From Nymphaea colorata (lineage: Eukaryota; Streptophyta; Magnoliopsida; Nymphaeales; Nymphaeaceae), in contig NC_045143.1 in NCBI RefSeq assembly GCF_008831285.2, positions 436,001 to 496,000 on the forward strand: 60,000 nt of DNA, in the 5' to 3' direction. Positions 14,086 through 27,892 of the stretch are shown here, piece by piece (positions within the stretch are counted from its first letter, which is position 1; the number at the start of each line of letters is the position of its first letter). A model generated the notes under the pieces. It was not told where the DNA came from, made no database searches, and was given only the letters and a program-made list of their open reading frames with translations. Made by a program: the position numbers and the translations under genes.

Positions 14086-17000
14086 AGGAGGGGTAATTTG
14101 TCCTGTTAGACATGGGGACTGCCCAAAAAGATACGGTGATTTCCATACAACAAGAGGGTAAGCAGTCCTGTGAGACAAGGGAACTGCTCAAGGATCCTGA
14201 CAAAGCAACATCCTCACCATCGTGTTAAAAATGCTTATTAGATGAAATTTAAAATATTGGTTGAAATCAATATGCGATGTTCTAATTATTTAATGAGAGG
14301 AGATATAGCTAAAAAGATACGATGAACCCCATACAACAAGGGGGGGAAGTAGTCCCGTAAGACCTGGGGACTGCTCAAAAAGATTCGATGAACCCCGTAC
14401 AACAAGTGGGGAAGCACTCTTTTGAGACCTGGATTGCTCAAAGGCCTTGATGAAGCAACTGTGTTCACCATCAAGCTAAAAATGTCAATTAGCTGAAATT
14501 GAAGATATTGGTTGGAATCAATGGGCGTTGTTTGAATTAGTAAATGAGAAGAGATATAATGAACCCCATACAACAGGAGGGGTAAGTTGTCCTGTAAGAC
14601 ATAGGGACTGCCCAAAAAGATACGATGATTTCCATACAACAAGAGGGTAAGCAGTCCTGTGAGACAAGGGAACTGCTCAAGGATCCTGACAAAGCAACAT
14701 CCTCACCATCGTGTTAAAAATGCCTAGTAGATGAAATTTAAAATATTGGTTGAAATCAATGTGCGATGTTCTAATTATTTAATGAGAAGGATACGATGAA
14801 CCCCGTACAACAAGTGGGAAAGCAATCTTTTGAGACCTGGATTGCTCAAAGGCCTTCATGAAGCAACGTGTTCACCATCAAGCTAAAAATGTCAATTAGC
14901 TGAAATTGAAAATATTGGCTGAAATCAATGGGCGTTGTTTGAATTAGTAAATGAGAAGAGATATGATGAACCCCATACAACAAGAGGGGTAAGTAGTACT
15001 GTAAGACATAGGAACTGCCCAAAAAGATACGATGATCCCATACATCAAGAGGGTAAGCAGTCCTGTGAGACCAGGGAAATGCTCAAGGATCCTGACAAAG
15101 CAACATCCTCACCATCATGTGAAAAATGCCTGTTAGATGAAATTAAAAATATTGGTTGAAATCAATTGGCGTTGTTAGAATTAGTAAATGAGATGTGATA
15201 TAATGAACCCCGTACAACAAGAGGGAAAGTAGACCCGTAAGACCTGGGGACTGTTAAAAAAGATACGATGAACCCCGTCCAACAATTGGGGAAACAGTCT
15301 TGTGACCTGGAATGCTCGAGGATCATGATGAACCAACGTCCTCACCATGAAGTTAAAAATGTCAATTAGATGAAATTAAAAATATTGGCTGAGGTCGATG
15401 GGCGTTGTTTGAATTAGTAAATGAGAGGAGATATAATGAACCCCGTACAACAAGGGGGGAAGCAGTCCTGTGAGACCTGGGAACTGCTTAAGGATCTTGA
15501 TAAAGCAACTTCCTGTTCATTATGTCGAGAATGTCTATCAAATGAAATTTAAAATATTGGTTCAAATCAATGTGCGATGTTCAAATTAGTAAACGAGAGG
15601 AGATACATTGTTAAATCAAATAAAGCTAAAAAGATACGATGAACCCCATGCAACAAGAGGGGGAAGTAGTCCCGTAAGACCTAGGGACTACTCAAAAAGA
15701 TTCGATGAACCCCGTACAACAAGTGGGGAAGCAGTCTTTTGAGACCTGGATTGCTCAAAGGCCTTGATGAAGCAACTGTCTTCACCATCAAGCTAAAGAT
15801 GTCAATTAGCTGAAATTCAAGATATTGGTTGAACCCAATGGGCGTTGTTTGAATTAGTAAATGAGAAGAGATATAATGAACCCCATACAACAAGAGGGGT
15901 AAGTAGTACTGTAAGACATAAGGACTGCTCAAAAAGATACGATGATCCCATACAACAGGAGGGAAAGCTGTCCTGTGAGACCTGAGAACTGCTCAAGGAT
16001 CCTGACAAAGCAACATCCTCACCATCATGTGAAAAATACCTGTTAGATGAAATTAAAAATATTGGTTGAAATCAATTGGCGTTGTTTGAATTAGTAAATG
16101 AGATGAGATATAATGAACCCCGTACAACAAGAGGAGAAGTAGACCCGTAAGACCTGGGGACTGTTCAAAAAGATACGATGAACCCCGTGCAATAAGTGGG
16201 GAAGCAGTCTTGTGACCTGGAATGCTCGAGGATCATGATGAACCAACGTCCTCACCATGAAGTTAAAAATGTCAATTAGATGAAATTAAAAATATTGGCG
16301 GAGGTCGATGGGCGTTGTTTGAATTAGTAAATGAGAGGTGATATAATGAACCCCGTACAACAAGGGGGGAAGCAGTCCTGTGACACCTGGGAACTGCTTT
16401 AGGATCTTGATAAAGCAACTTCCTCTCCGTTATGTCGAGAATATCTATCAGATGAAATTCAAAATATTGGTTCAAATCAATGTCCGATGTTCAAATTAGT
16501 AAACGAGAGGAGATACATTGTTAAATCAAATAAAGCTAAAAAGATACGATGAACCCCATACAACAAGAGGGGGAAGTAGTCCCGTAAGACCTGGGGACTG
16601 CTAAAAAAGATTCGATAAACCCCGTACAACAAGTGGGGAAGCACTCTTTTGGGACCTGGATTGCTCAAAGGCCTTGATGAAGCAACTGTCTTCACCATCA
16701 AGCTAAAAATGTCAATTAGCTGAAATTGCAGATATTGGTTGGAATCAATGGGCGTTGTTTGAATTAGTAAATGAGAAGAGATATAATGAACCCCATACAA
16801 CAAGAGGGGTAAGTAGTCATGTAAGACATTGGGACTGCCGAAAAAGATACGATGATTCCCATACAACAAGAGGGTAAGCAGTCCTGTGAGACATAGGGGC
16901 TGCCCAAAAAGATACGATGATTCCCATACAACAAGAGGGTAAGCAGTCCTGTGAGACCAGATCCTGACAAAGCAACATCCTCACCATCGTGTTAGAAATG

Positions 17001-18536
17001 CCTATTAGATGAAATTTAAAATATTGGTTGAAATCATTATGCGATGTTCTAATTATTTAATGAGAGGAGATATAATGTACCCCGTACAACAAGAGGGGAA
17101 GTAGAACCGTAACACTTGGGGACTGTTTAAAATCATACGATGAACCCCGTCCAACAAGTGGGGAAGTAGTCTTGTGACCTGGAATGCTCGATGATCATGA
17201 TGAAGCAACGTCCTCACCATGAAGTTAAAAATGTCAATTAGATGAAATTAAAAATATTGGCTGAGGTCGATGGGCGTTGTTTGAATTAGTAAATGAGAGG
17301 AGATATAATGAACCCCGTACAACAAGGGGGGAAGCAGTCCTGTGAGACCTCGGTACTGCTTAAGGATCTTGATAAAGAAACTTCCTCTTCATTATGTCGA
17401 GAATGTCTATCAGATGAAATTCAAAATATTGGTTCAAATCAATGTGCGATGTTCAAATTAGTAAACGAGAGGAGATACATTGTTAAATCAAATAAAGCTA
17501 AAAAGATACGATGAACCCCTTGCCGCAAGAGGGGGAAGTAGTCCCGTAAGACCTGGGGACTGCTCAAAAAGATTCGATGAACCCCGTACAACAAGTGGGG
17601 AAGCACACTTTTGAGACCTGGATTGCTCAAAGGCCTTGATGAAGCAACTGTCTTCACCATCAAGCTAAAAATGTCAATTAGCTGAAATTCAAGATATTGG
17701 TTGAAATCAATGGGCGTTGTTTGAATTAGTAAATGATAAGAGATATAATGAACCCCATACAACAAGAGGGGTAAGTTGTCCTGTAAGACATTGGGACTGC
17801 CCAAAAGATACGATGATCCCATACATCAAGAGGGTAAGCAGTCCTGTGAGACCAGGGAACTGCTCAAGGATCCTGACAAAGCAACATCCTCACCATCGTG
17901 TGAAAAATGCCTGTTAGATGAAATTAAAAATATTGGTTGAAATCAATTGGCGTTGTTTGAATTAGTAAATGAGATGAGATATAATGAATCCCGTACAACA
18001 AGAGGGAAAGTAGACCCGTAAGACCTGGGGACTGTTCAAAAAGATACGATGAACCCTGTCCAACAAGTGGGGAAGCAGTCTTGTGACCTGGAATGCTCGA
18101 GGATCATGATGAAGCAACGTCCTCACCATGAAGTTAAAAATGTCGATTAGATGAAATTAAAGATATTGGCTGAAGTCGATGGGCGTTGTTTGAATTAGTA
18201 AATGAGAGGAGATATAATGAACCCCGTACAACAAGAGGGGAAGCAGTCCTGTGAGACCTGGGAACTGCTTAAGGATCTTGAGAAAGCAACTTCCTCTCCA
18301 TTATGTTGAGAATGTCTATCATATGAAATTCCAAATATTGGTTCAAATCAATGTGCGATGTTCAAATTAGTAAACGAGAGGAGATACATTGTTAAATCAA
18401 ATAAAGCTAAAAAGATACGATGAACCCCATGCAGCAAGAGGGGGAAGTAGTCCCGTAAGACCTAGGGACTGCTCAAAAAGATTCGATGAACCCCGTACAA
18501 CAAGTGGGGAAGCACTCTTTTGAGACCTGGATTGCT

Positions 18537-19581
18537 CAAAGGCCTTGATGAAGCAACTGTCTTCACCATCAAGCAAAAAATGTCAATTAGCTGAAATTGA
18601 AGATATTGGTTGAAATCAATGGGCGTTGTTTGAATTAGTAAATGAGAAGAGATATAAAGAACCCCATACAACAAGAGGGGTAAGTAGTACTGTAAGACAT
18701 AGGGACTGCCCAAAAAGATACGATGATCCCATACAACAGGAGGGGAAGCAGTCCTGTGAGACGTGGGAACTGCTCAAGGATCCTGACAAAGCAACATCCT
18801 CACCATCATGTGAAAAATGCCTGTTAGATGAAATTAAAAATATTGGTTGAAATCAATTGGCGTTGTTAGAATTAGTAAATGAGATGTGAAATAATGAACC
18901 CCGTACAACAAGAGGGAAGTAGACCCGTAAGACCTGGGGACTGTTCAAAAAGATACGATGAACCCCGTCCAACAAGTGGGGAAGCAGTCTTGTGACCTGG
19001 AATGCTCGAGGATCATGATGAACCAACGTCCTCACCATGAAGTTAAAAATGTCAATTAGATGAAATTAAAAATATTGGCTGAGGTCGATGGGCGTTGTTT
19101 GAATTAGTAAATGAGAGGAGATATAATGAACCCCGTACAACAAGAGGGGAAGCAGTGCTGTGAGACCTGGGAACTGCTTAAGGATCTTGATAAAGCAACT
19201 TCCTCTTCATTATGTCGAGAATGTCTATGAGATGAAATTCAAAATATTGGTTCAAATCAATGTGCGATGTTCAAATTAGTAAAGGAGAGGAGATACATTG
19301 TTAAATCAAATAAAGCTAAAAAGATACGATGAACCCCATACAATAAGAGGGGGAAGTAGTCCCGTAAGACCTGGGGACTGCTAAAAAAGATTCGATGAAC
19401 CCCGTACAACAAGTGGGGAAGCACTCTTTTCAGACCTGGATTGCTCAAAGGCCTTGATGAAGCAACTATCTTCACCATCAAGCTAAAATTTCAATTAGCT
19501 GAAATTGAAGATATTGGTTGGAATCAATGGGCGTTGTTTGAATTAGTAAATGAGAAGAGATATAATGAACCCCATACAACA
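18537..19581. repeat. Array duplicate, right copy (5.5-kb offset)
   Basis: Partner of 13,040-14,085. It also carries the variant patch TAAAAAAGATTCGATG followed by GCACTCTTTTCAGACC (19,382-19,437), which reappears inside the second 1,381-bp unit near 25,190. Confidence 0.7.
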
Positions 19582-19748
19582 AGAGGGGTAAGTAGTCATG
19601 TAAGACATAGGGACTGCCCAAAAAGATACGATGATTCCCATACAACAAGAGGGTAAGCAGTCCTGTGAGACCAGGGAACTGCTCAAGGATCCTGACAAAG
19701 CAACATCCTCACCATCGTGTTAAAAATGCCTATTAGATGAAATTTAAA

Positions 19749-22325
19749 ATATTGGTTGAAATCAATATGCGATGTTCTAATAATTTAATGATAGGAGATG
19801 TAATTATAGGAACAAGATCTTCATATTGTTAAATCAAACAAAGGTAGAAAGATACGATGAATCCTATACAACAATTGGGGACTGCTGAAAAGATACGATG
19901 AACCCGTACAACGAATGGGAAAGCAGTCCTGTGACACGTGGAATGCTGAAGGATCTCGATGGAGTGTCTTCACCGTCAAGTTAAAAATGTCAAGTAGATG
20001 AAATTGAAAATATTGGTTGAAATCAATTGGCGTTGTTTGAATTAGTAAATGAGATGAGATATAATGAACCCCGTACAACAAGAGGGGAGGTAGACCCGTA
20101 AGACCTGGGGACTATTCAGAAAGATACGATGAACCCCGTCCAACAAGTGGGGAAGCAGTGTTTTGACCTGTAATGCTCAAGGATCATGATGAAACAATGT
20201 CCTAACTATCAAGTTAAAAATGTCAATTAGATGAAGTTAAAAATATTGGCTGAAGTCGATGGGCGTTATTTGAATTAGTAAATGAGATGAGATATAATGA
20301 ACCCCGTACAACAAGAGGGGAAGCAGTCCTGTGAGACCTGAGAACTGCTTAAGGATCTTGATAAAGCTAGATCCTCTCCATTATGTTGAAAATGTCCATC
20401 ACATGAAATTCAAAATATTGGTTGATATCATTGTGCGATGTTCAAATTCGTAAACGAGAGGAGATGAATTGTTAAATGAAATAAAGCTAGAAAGATACAT
20501 TGAACCCCAAACAACAAGAGGGGGAAGTAGTCCCGCAAGACCTAGGGACTGCTCAAAAAGATACGACGAACCCCATACAACAAGTGGGGAAGCAGTCTTT
20601 TGAGACCTGAAATGCTCAAAGGCCTTGATTAAGCAACGTCTTCAGCATCAGGCTAAAAATGTCAATTAGATGAAATTGAAGATATTGGTTGAAATCAATG
20701 GGCGTTGTTTGAATTAGTAAATCATATTGCTAAATCAAACAAAGGTAGAAAGATACGATGAAGCCTATACAACAATTGGGGACAGCTCAAAAGATACGAT
20801 GAACCCGTACAAGGAATGGGAAAGTAGTCCTGTGAGACGTAGAAGGCTGAAGGATCTCGATGTAGGAGCGTCTTCACCATCAAGTTAAAAATGTCAAGTA
20901 GATGAAATTAAAAATATTGGTTGAAATCAATGGGCGTTGTTCGAATTAGTAAATGGGAGGAGATATAATGAACCACAAGAGGGGAAGTAGACACGTAAGA
21001 CTTGAGGACTGTTCAAAAAGATACGATGAACCCCGTCCAACAAGTGGGGAAGCAGTCTTGTGACCTGGAATGCTCGAGGATCATGATGAAGCAACGTCCT
21101 CACCATGAAGTTAAAAATGTCGATTAGATGAAATTAAAGATATTGGCTGAAGTCGATGGGCGTTGTTTGAATTAGTAAATGAGAGGAGATATAATGAACC
21201 CCGTACAACAAGAGGGGAAGCAGTCCTGTGAGACTTGGGAACTGCTTAAGGATCTTGATAAAGCAACATCCTGTCCATTATGTTGAAAATGTCTATCAGA
21301 TGAGATTCAAAATATTGGTTGAAATCAATGTGCGATGTTCAAATTACTAAACGTGAGGAGATGCATTGTTAAATGAAATAAATCTGGAAAGATACGATGA
21401 ACCCCATACAACAAGAGGGGGAAGTAGTCCCGTAAGACGTAGGGACTGCTCAAAAGGATACGTTGAACCCCGTACAACAAGTGGGGAAGCAGTCTTTTGA
21501 GACCTGGATTGCTCAAAGGCCTTGATGAAGCAACGTCTTCACCATCAAGCTAAAAATGTCAATTAGCTGAAATTGAAGATATTGGCTGAAATCAATGGGC
21601 GTTGTTTGAATTAGTAAATGAGAAGAGATATGATGAACCCCATACACCAAGAGGGGTAAGTAGTACTGTAAGACATAGGGACTGCCCAAAAAGATACGAT
21701 GAAGCCCATACAACAAGAGGGGGAAGTAGTCCCGTAAGACGTAGGGACTGCTCAAAAGGATACGATGAACCCCGTACAACAAGTGGGAAAGCAGTCGGGG
21801 AAGTAGTCCCGTAAGACCTAGGGATTGCTCAAAAAGATTCGATGAACCCCGTACAACAAGTGGGGAAGCACTCTTTGAGGCCTGGATTTCTCAAAGGCCT
21901 TGATGAAGCAACTGTCTTCACAATCAAGCTAAAAATGTCAATTAGCTGAAATTGAAGATATTGGTTGAAATCAGTGGGCGTTGTTCGAATTAGTAAATGG
22001 GAGGAGATATAATGAACCACAAGAGGGGAAGTAGACACGTAAGACTTGAGGACTGTTCAAAAAGGTACGATGAACCCCGTGCAACAAGTGGGGAAGCAGT
22101 CTTGTGACCTGGAATGCTCGAGGATCATGATGAACCAACGTCCTCACCATGAAGTTAAAAATGTCAATTAGATTAAATTAAAAATATTGGCTGAGGTCGA
22201 TGGGCGTTGTTTGAATTGGTAAATGAGAGGAGATATAATGAACCCCGTACAACAAGGGGGGAAGCAGTCCTGTGAGACCTGGGAATTGCTTAAGGATCTT
22301 GATAAAGCAACTTCCTCTCCATTAT
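19749..22325. repeat. Long-range array duplicate, right copy (13.4-kb offset)
   Basis: Partner of about 6,330-8,907. It ends at a sharp junction near 22,325, where CTCCATTATG runs directly into TTCAAATTACTAAACGTGAG. The following 230 bp repeats the segment that starts near 21,337. Confidence 0.75.
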
Positions 22326-22561
22326 GTTCAAATTACTAAACGTGAGGAGATGCATTGTTAAATGAAATATATCTGAAAAGATACGATGAACCCCATACAA
22401 CAAGAGGGGGAAGTAGTCCCGTAAGACATAGGGACTGCTCAAAAGGATACGTTGAACCCCGTACAACAAGTGGGGAAGCAGTCTTTTGAGACCTGGTTTG
22501 CTCAAAGGCCTTGATGAAGCAACGTCTTCACCATCAAGCTAAAAATGTCAATTAGCTGAAA

Positions 22562-23942
22562 TCAATGGGCGTTGTTTGAATTGGTAAATGAGAAGAGATA
22601 TGATGAACCCCATACAACAAGTGGGGTAAGTAGTACTGTAAGACATAGGGACTGCCCAAAAAGATACGATGATCCCATACATCAAGAGGGTAAGCATTCC
22701 TGTGAGACCAGGGAACTGCTCAAGGATCCTGACAAAGCAACATCCTCACCATCATGTGAAAAATGCCTGTTAGATGAAATTAAAAATATTGGTTGAAATC
22801 AATTGGCGTTGTTAGAATTAGTAAATGAGATGTGATATAATGAACCCCGTACAACAAGAGGGGAAGTAGTCCCGTAAGACGTAGGGACTGCTTAAAAGGA
22901 TAGGATGAACCCCGTACAACAAGTGGGGAAGCAGTCTTTTGAGACCTGGATTGCTCAAAGGCCTTGATGAAGCAACGTCTTCACCATCAAGCTAAAAATG
23001 TGAATTAGCTGAAATTGAAGATATTGGCTGAAATCAATGGGCGTTGTTTGAATTAGTAAATGAGAAGAGATATGATGAACCCCATACAACAAGAGGGGTA
23101 AGTAGTACTGTAAGACATAGGGACTGCCCAAAAAGATACGATGATCCCATACAACAGGAGGGTAAGCAGTCCTGTGAGACGTGGGAACTGCTCAAGGATC
23201 CTGACAAAGCAGCATCCTCACCATCATGTGAAAAATGCCTGTTAGATGAAATTAAAAATATTGGTTGAAATCAATTGGCGTTGTTAGAATTAGTAAATGA
23301 GATGTGATGTAATGAACCCCGTACAACAAGAGGGGAAGTAGACCCGTAAAACCTGGGGACTGTTCAAAAAGATACGATGAACCCCGTCCAACAAGTGGGG
23401 AAGCATTCTTGTGACCTGGAATTCTCGAGGATCATGTGAACCAACGTCATCACCATGAAGTTAAAAATGTCAATTAGATGAAATTAAAAATATTGGCTGA
23501 GGTCGATGGGCGTTGTTTGAATTAGTAAATGAGATGAGATATAATGAACCCCGTACTACAAGAGGGGAAGTAGTCGTGTGAGACCTGGGAACTGCTTAAG
23601 GATCTTGATAAAGCAACTTCCTCTCCATTATGTCGAGAATGTCTATGAGATGAAATTCAAAATATTGGTTCAAATCAATGTACGATGTTCAAATTAGTAA
23701 ACATGAGGAAATACATTGTTAAATCAAATAAAGCTAAAAAGATACGATGAACCCCATACAACAAGAGGGGGAAGTAGTCCCGTAAGACCTGGGGACTGCT
23801 CAAAAAGATTCGATGAACCCCGTACAACGAGTGGGGAAGCAGTCTTTTGAGACCTGGATTGCTCAAAGGCCTTGATGAAGCAACTGTCTTCACCATCAAG
23901 CTAAAAATGTCAATTAGATGAAATTGAAGATATTGGTTGGAA
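22562..23942. repeat. 1,381-bp higher-order unit, copy 1
   Basis: First of three consecutive near-identical units. Landmarks at 22,572, 23,044 and 23,675 recur at +1,381 in copy 2 (23,953, 24,425, 25,056). The left edge coincides with a short deletion junction at about 22,555-22,562, where a segment of about 19 bp between two GCTGAAAT repeats is missing. Confidence 0.88.
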
Positions 23943-25323
23943 TCAATGGGCGTTGTTTGAATTAGTAAATGAGAAGAGATATGATGAACCCCATACAACA
24001 AGTGGGGTAAGTAGTACTGTAAGACATAGGGACTGCCCAAAAAGATACGATGATCCCATACATCAAGAGGGTAAGCAGTCCTGTGAGACCAGGGAACTGC
24101 TCAAGGATCCTGACAAAGCAACATCCTCACCATCATGTGAAAAATGCCTGTTAGATGAAATTAAAAATATTGGTTGAAATCAATTGGCGTTGTTAGAATT
24201 AGTAAATGAGATGTGATATAATGAACCCCGTACAACAAGAGGGGAAGTAGTCCCGTAAGACGTAGGGACTGCTTAAAAGGATAGGATGAACCCCGTACAA
24301 CAAGTGGGGAAGCAGTCTTTTGAGACCTGGATTGCTCAAAGGCCTTGATGAAGCAACGTCTTCACCATCAAGCTAAAAATGTGAATTAGCTGAAATTGAA
24401 GATATTGGCTGAAATCAATGGGCGTTGTTTGAATTAGTAAATGAGAAGAGATATGATGAACCCCATACAACAAGAGGGGTAAGTAGTATTGTAAGACATA
24501 GGGACTGCCCAAAAAGATACGATGATCCCATACAACAGGAGGGTAAGCAGTCCTGTGAGACGTGGGAACTGCTCAAGGATCCTGACAAAGCAGCATCCTC
24601 ACCATCATGTGAAAAATGCCTGTTAGATGAAATTAAAAATATTGGTTGAAATCAATTGGCGTTGTTAGAATTAGTAAATGAGATGTGATGTAATGAACCC
24701 CGTACAACAAGAGGGGAAGTAGACCCGTAAAACCTGGGGACTGTTCAAAAAGATACGATGAACCCCGTTCAACAAGTGGGGAAGCATTCTTGTGACCTGG
24801 AATGCTCGAGGATCATGTGAACCAACGTCATCACCATGAAGTTAAAAATGTCAATTAGATGAAATTAAAAATATTGGCTGAGGTCGATGGGCGTTGTTTG
24901 AATTAGTAAATGAGATGAGATATAATGAACCCCGTACTACAAGAGGGGAAGTAGTCCTGTGAGACCTGAGAACTGCTTAAGGATCTTGATAAAGCAACTT
25001 CCTCTCCATTATGTCGAGAATGTCTATGAGATGAAATTCAAAATATTGGTTCAAATCAATGTGCGATGTTCAAATTAGTAAACATGAGGAAATACATTGT
25101 TAAATCAAATAAAGCTAAAAAGATACGATGAACCCCATACAACAAGAGGGGGAAGTAGTCCCGTAAGACCTGGGGACTGCTAAAAAAGATTCGATGAACC
25201 CCGTACAACAAGTGGGGAAGCACTCTTTTCAGACCTGGATTGCTCAAAGGCCTTGATGAAGCAACTGTCTTCACCATCAAGCTAAAAATGTCAATTAGAT
25301 GAAATTGAAGATATTGGTTGGAA
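23943..25323. repeat. 1,381-bp higher-order unit, copy 2
   Basis: Same order of monomers as copies 1 and 3. It differs near 25,190-25,245, where it has the variants TAAAAAAGATTC and CACTCTTTTCAGACC. Copies 1 and 3 instead share ACAACGAGTGGGG and GCAGTCTTTTGAGACC. The variant patch matches the monomer at about 19,382-19,437. Confidence 0.88.
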
Positions 25324-26705
25324 TCAATGGGCGTTGTTTGAATTAGTAAATGAGAAGAGATATGATGAACCCCATACAACAAGTGGGGTAAGTAGTACTG
25401 TAAGACATAGGGACTGCCCAAAAAGATACGATGATCCCATACATCAAGAGGGTAATCATTCCTGTGAGACCAGGGAACTGCTCAAGGATCCTGACAAAGC
25501 AACATCCTCACCATCATGTGAAAAATGTCTGTTAGATGAAATTAAAAATATTGGTTGAAATCAATTGGCGTTGTTAGAATTAGTAAATGAGATGTGATAT
25601 AATGAACCCCGTACAACAAGAGGGGGAAGTAGTCCCGTAAGACATAGGGACTGCTTAAAAGGATAGGATGAACCCCGTACAACAAGTGGGGAAGCAGTCT
25701 TTTGAGACCTGGATTGCTCAAAGGCCTTGATGAAGCAACGTCTTCACCATCAAGCTAAAAATGTGAATTAGCTGAAATTGAAGATATTGGCTGAAATCAA
25801 TGGGCGTTGTTTGAATTAGTAAATGAGAAGAGATATGATGAACCCCATACAACAAGAGGGGTAAGTAGTATTGTAAGACATAGGGACTGCCCAAAAAGAT
25901 ACGATGATCCCATACAGCAGGAGGGTAAGCAGTCCTGTGGGACGTGGGAACTGCTCAAGGATCCTGACAAAGCAGCATCCTCACCATCATGTGAAAAATG
26001 CCTGTTAGATGAAATTAAAAATATTGGATGAAATCAATTGGCGTTGTTAGAATTAGTAAATGAGATGTGATGTAATGAACCCCGTACAACAAGAGGGGAA
26101 GTAGACCCGTAAAACCTGGGGACTGTTCAAAAAGATACGATGAACCCCGTTCAACAAGTGGGGAAGCATTCTTGTGACCTGGAATGCTCGAGGATCATGT
26201 GAACCAACGTCATCACCATGAAGTTAAAAATGTCAATTAGATGAAATTAAAAATATTGGCTGAGGTCGATGGGCGTTGTTTGAATTAGTAAATGAGATGA
26301 GATATAATGAACCCCGTACTACAAGAGGGGAAGTAGTCCTGTGAGACCTGGGAACTGCTTAAGGATCTTGATAAAGCAACTTCCTCTCCATTATGTCGAG
26401 AATGTCTATGAGATGAAATTCAAAATATTGGTTCAAATCAATGTGCGATGTTCAAATTAGTAAACATGAGGAAATACATTGTTAAATCAAATAAAGCTAA
26501 AAAGATACGATGAACCCCATACAACAAGAGGGGGAAGTAGTCCCGTAAGACCTGGGGACTGCTCAAAAAGATTCGATGAACCCCGTACAACGAGTGGGGA
26601 AGCAGTCTTTTGAGACCTGGATTGCTCAAAGGCCTTGATGAAGCAACTGTCTTCACCATCAAGCTAAAAATGTCAATTAGATGAAATTGAAGATATTGGT
26701 TGGAA
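25324..26705. repeat. 1,381-bp higher-order unit, copy 3
   Basis: Third copy, 1 bp longer than copy 2 (landmarks at 25,334, 25,807 and 26,438). To its right the sequence switches near 26,755 to another monomer type with AACAGGAGGGGTAATTTG, seen also near 12,255 and 14,085. Confidence 0.88.
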
Positions 26706-27892
26706 TCAATGGGCGTTGTTTGAATTAGTAAATGAGAAGAGATATAATGAACCCCATTCAACAGGAGGGGTAATTTGTCCTGTAAGACATAGGGACTGCC
26801 CAAAATGATACGATGATTTCCATACTACAAGAGGGTAAGCAGTCCTGTGAGACAAGGGAACTGCTCAAGGATCCTGACAAAGCAACATCGTCACCATCGT
26901 GTTAAAAATGCCTATTAGATGAAATTTAAAATATTGGTTGAAATCAATATGGGATGTTCTAATTATTTAATGAGAGGAGATATAATTATAAAAACAGAAT
27001 CTTCATATTGTTAAATCAAACAAAGGTAGAAAGATACGATGAATCCTATACAACGATTGGGGACTGCTGAAAAGATACGATGAACACGTACAACGAATGG
27101 GAAAGCAGTCCTGTGAGACGTGGAATGCTGAAGGATCTCGATGAAGGAGTGTCTTCACCGTCAAGTTAAAAATGTCAAGTAGATGAAATTGAAAATATTG
27201 GTTGAAATCAATTGCCGTTGTTTGAATTAGTAAATGAGATGAGATATAATGAACCCCGTACAACAAGAGGGGGGAGGTAGACCCGTAAGACATGGGGACT
27301 GTTCAAAAAGATTCGATGAACCCCATCCAACAAGTGGAGTAGCAGTGTTTTGACCTGTAATGCTCAAGGATCATGATGAAACAATGTCCTAACTATCAAG
27401 TTAAAAATGTCAATTAGATGAAGTTAAAAATATTGGCTTAAGTCGATGGGCGTTGTTTGAATTAGTGAATGAGAGGAGATATAATGAACCCCGTACAACT
27501 AGAGGGGAAGCGGTCGTGTGAGATCTGGGCACTGCTTAAGGATCTTGATAAAGCTACATCCTCTCCATTATGTTGAAAATGTCCATCACATGAAATTCAA
27601 AATATTGGTTGATATCATTGTGCGATGTTCAAATTCGTAAACGAGAGGAGATGAATTGTTAAATGAAATAAAGTTAGAAAGATACGATGAACCCCAAACA
27701 ACTAGAGGGGGATGTAGTCCCGTAAGACCTAGGGAGTGCTCAAAAAGATACGATGAACCCCGTACAACAAGTGGGGAAGCAGTCATTTGAGACCTGGAAT
27801 TCTCAAAGGCCTTGATTAAGCAACGTCTTCAGCATCAGGCTAAAAATGTCAATTAGATGAAATTGAAGATATTGGTTGAAATCAATGGGCGT

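Larger units (their letters stand above)
1..27892. repeat. Giant complex tandem array (satellite-like)
   Basis: The whole stretch is built from related monomers. Each monomer has an AT-rich core of about 100 bp, recognisable by phrases such as AAAAATATTGGTTGAAATC and TTGTTTGAATTAGTAAATGA, and one or more blocks of about 65 bp that start GATACGATGAACCCC. Monomers with one block repeat every 165-172 bp (for example 1004 to 1169, and 1908 to 2080). Monomers with two blocks repeat every 231-236 bp (1441, 1677, 1908). Some carry an extra insert around ATAGGATCTTCATATTG (578, 3386, 6402, 9514, 19821, 27003). Sequence similarity between copies is high, so the array is young or homogenised. It continues beyond the left edge. 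Open frames on either strand are by-products of the repeat. It does not match a family I can name. Confidence 0.95.

Noticed and set aside
1-27892. CRISPR-like repeat-spacer array
   Set aside because: The intervening sequences are themselves repeated, the unit lengths are irregular, and the window is clearly plant nuclear DNA.
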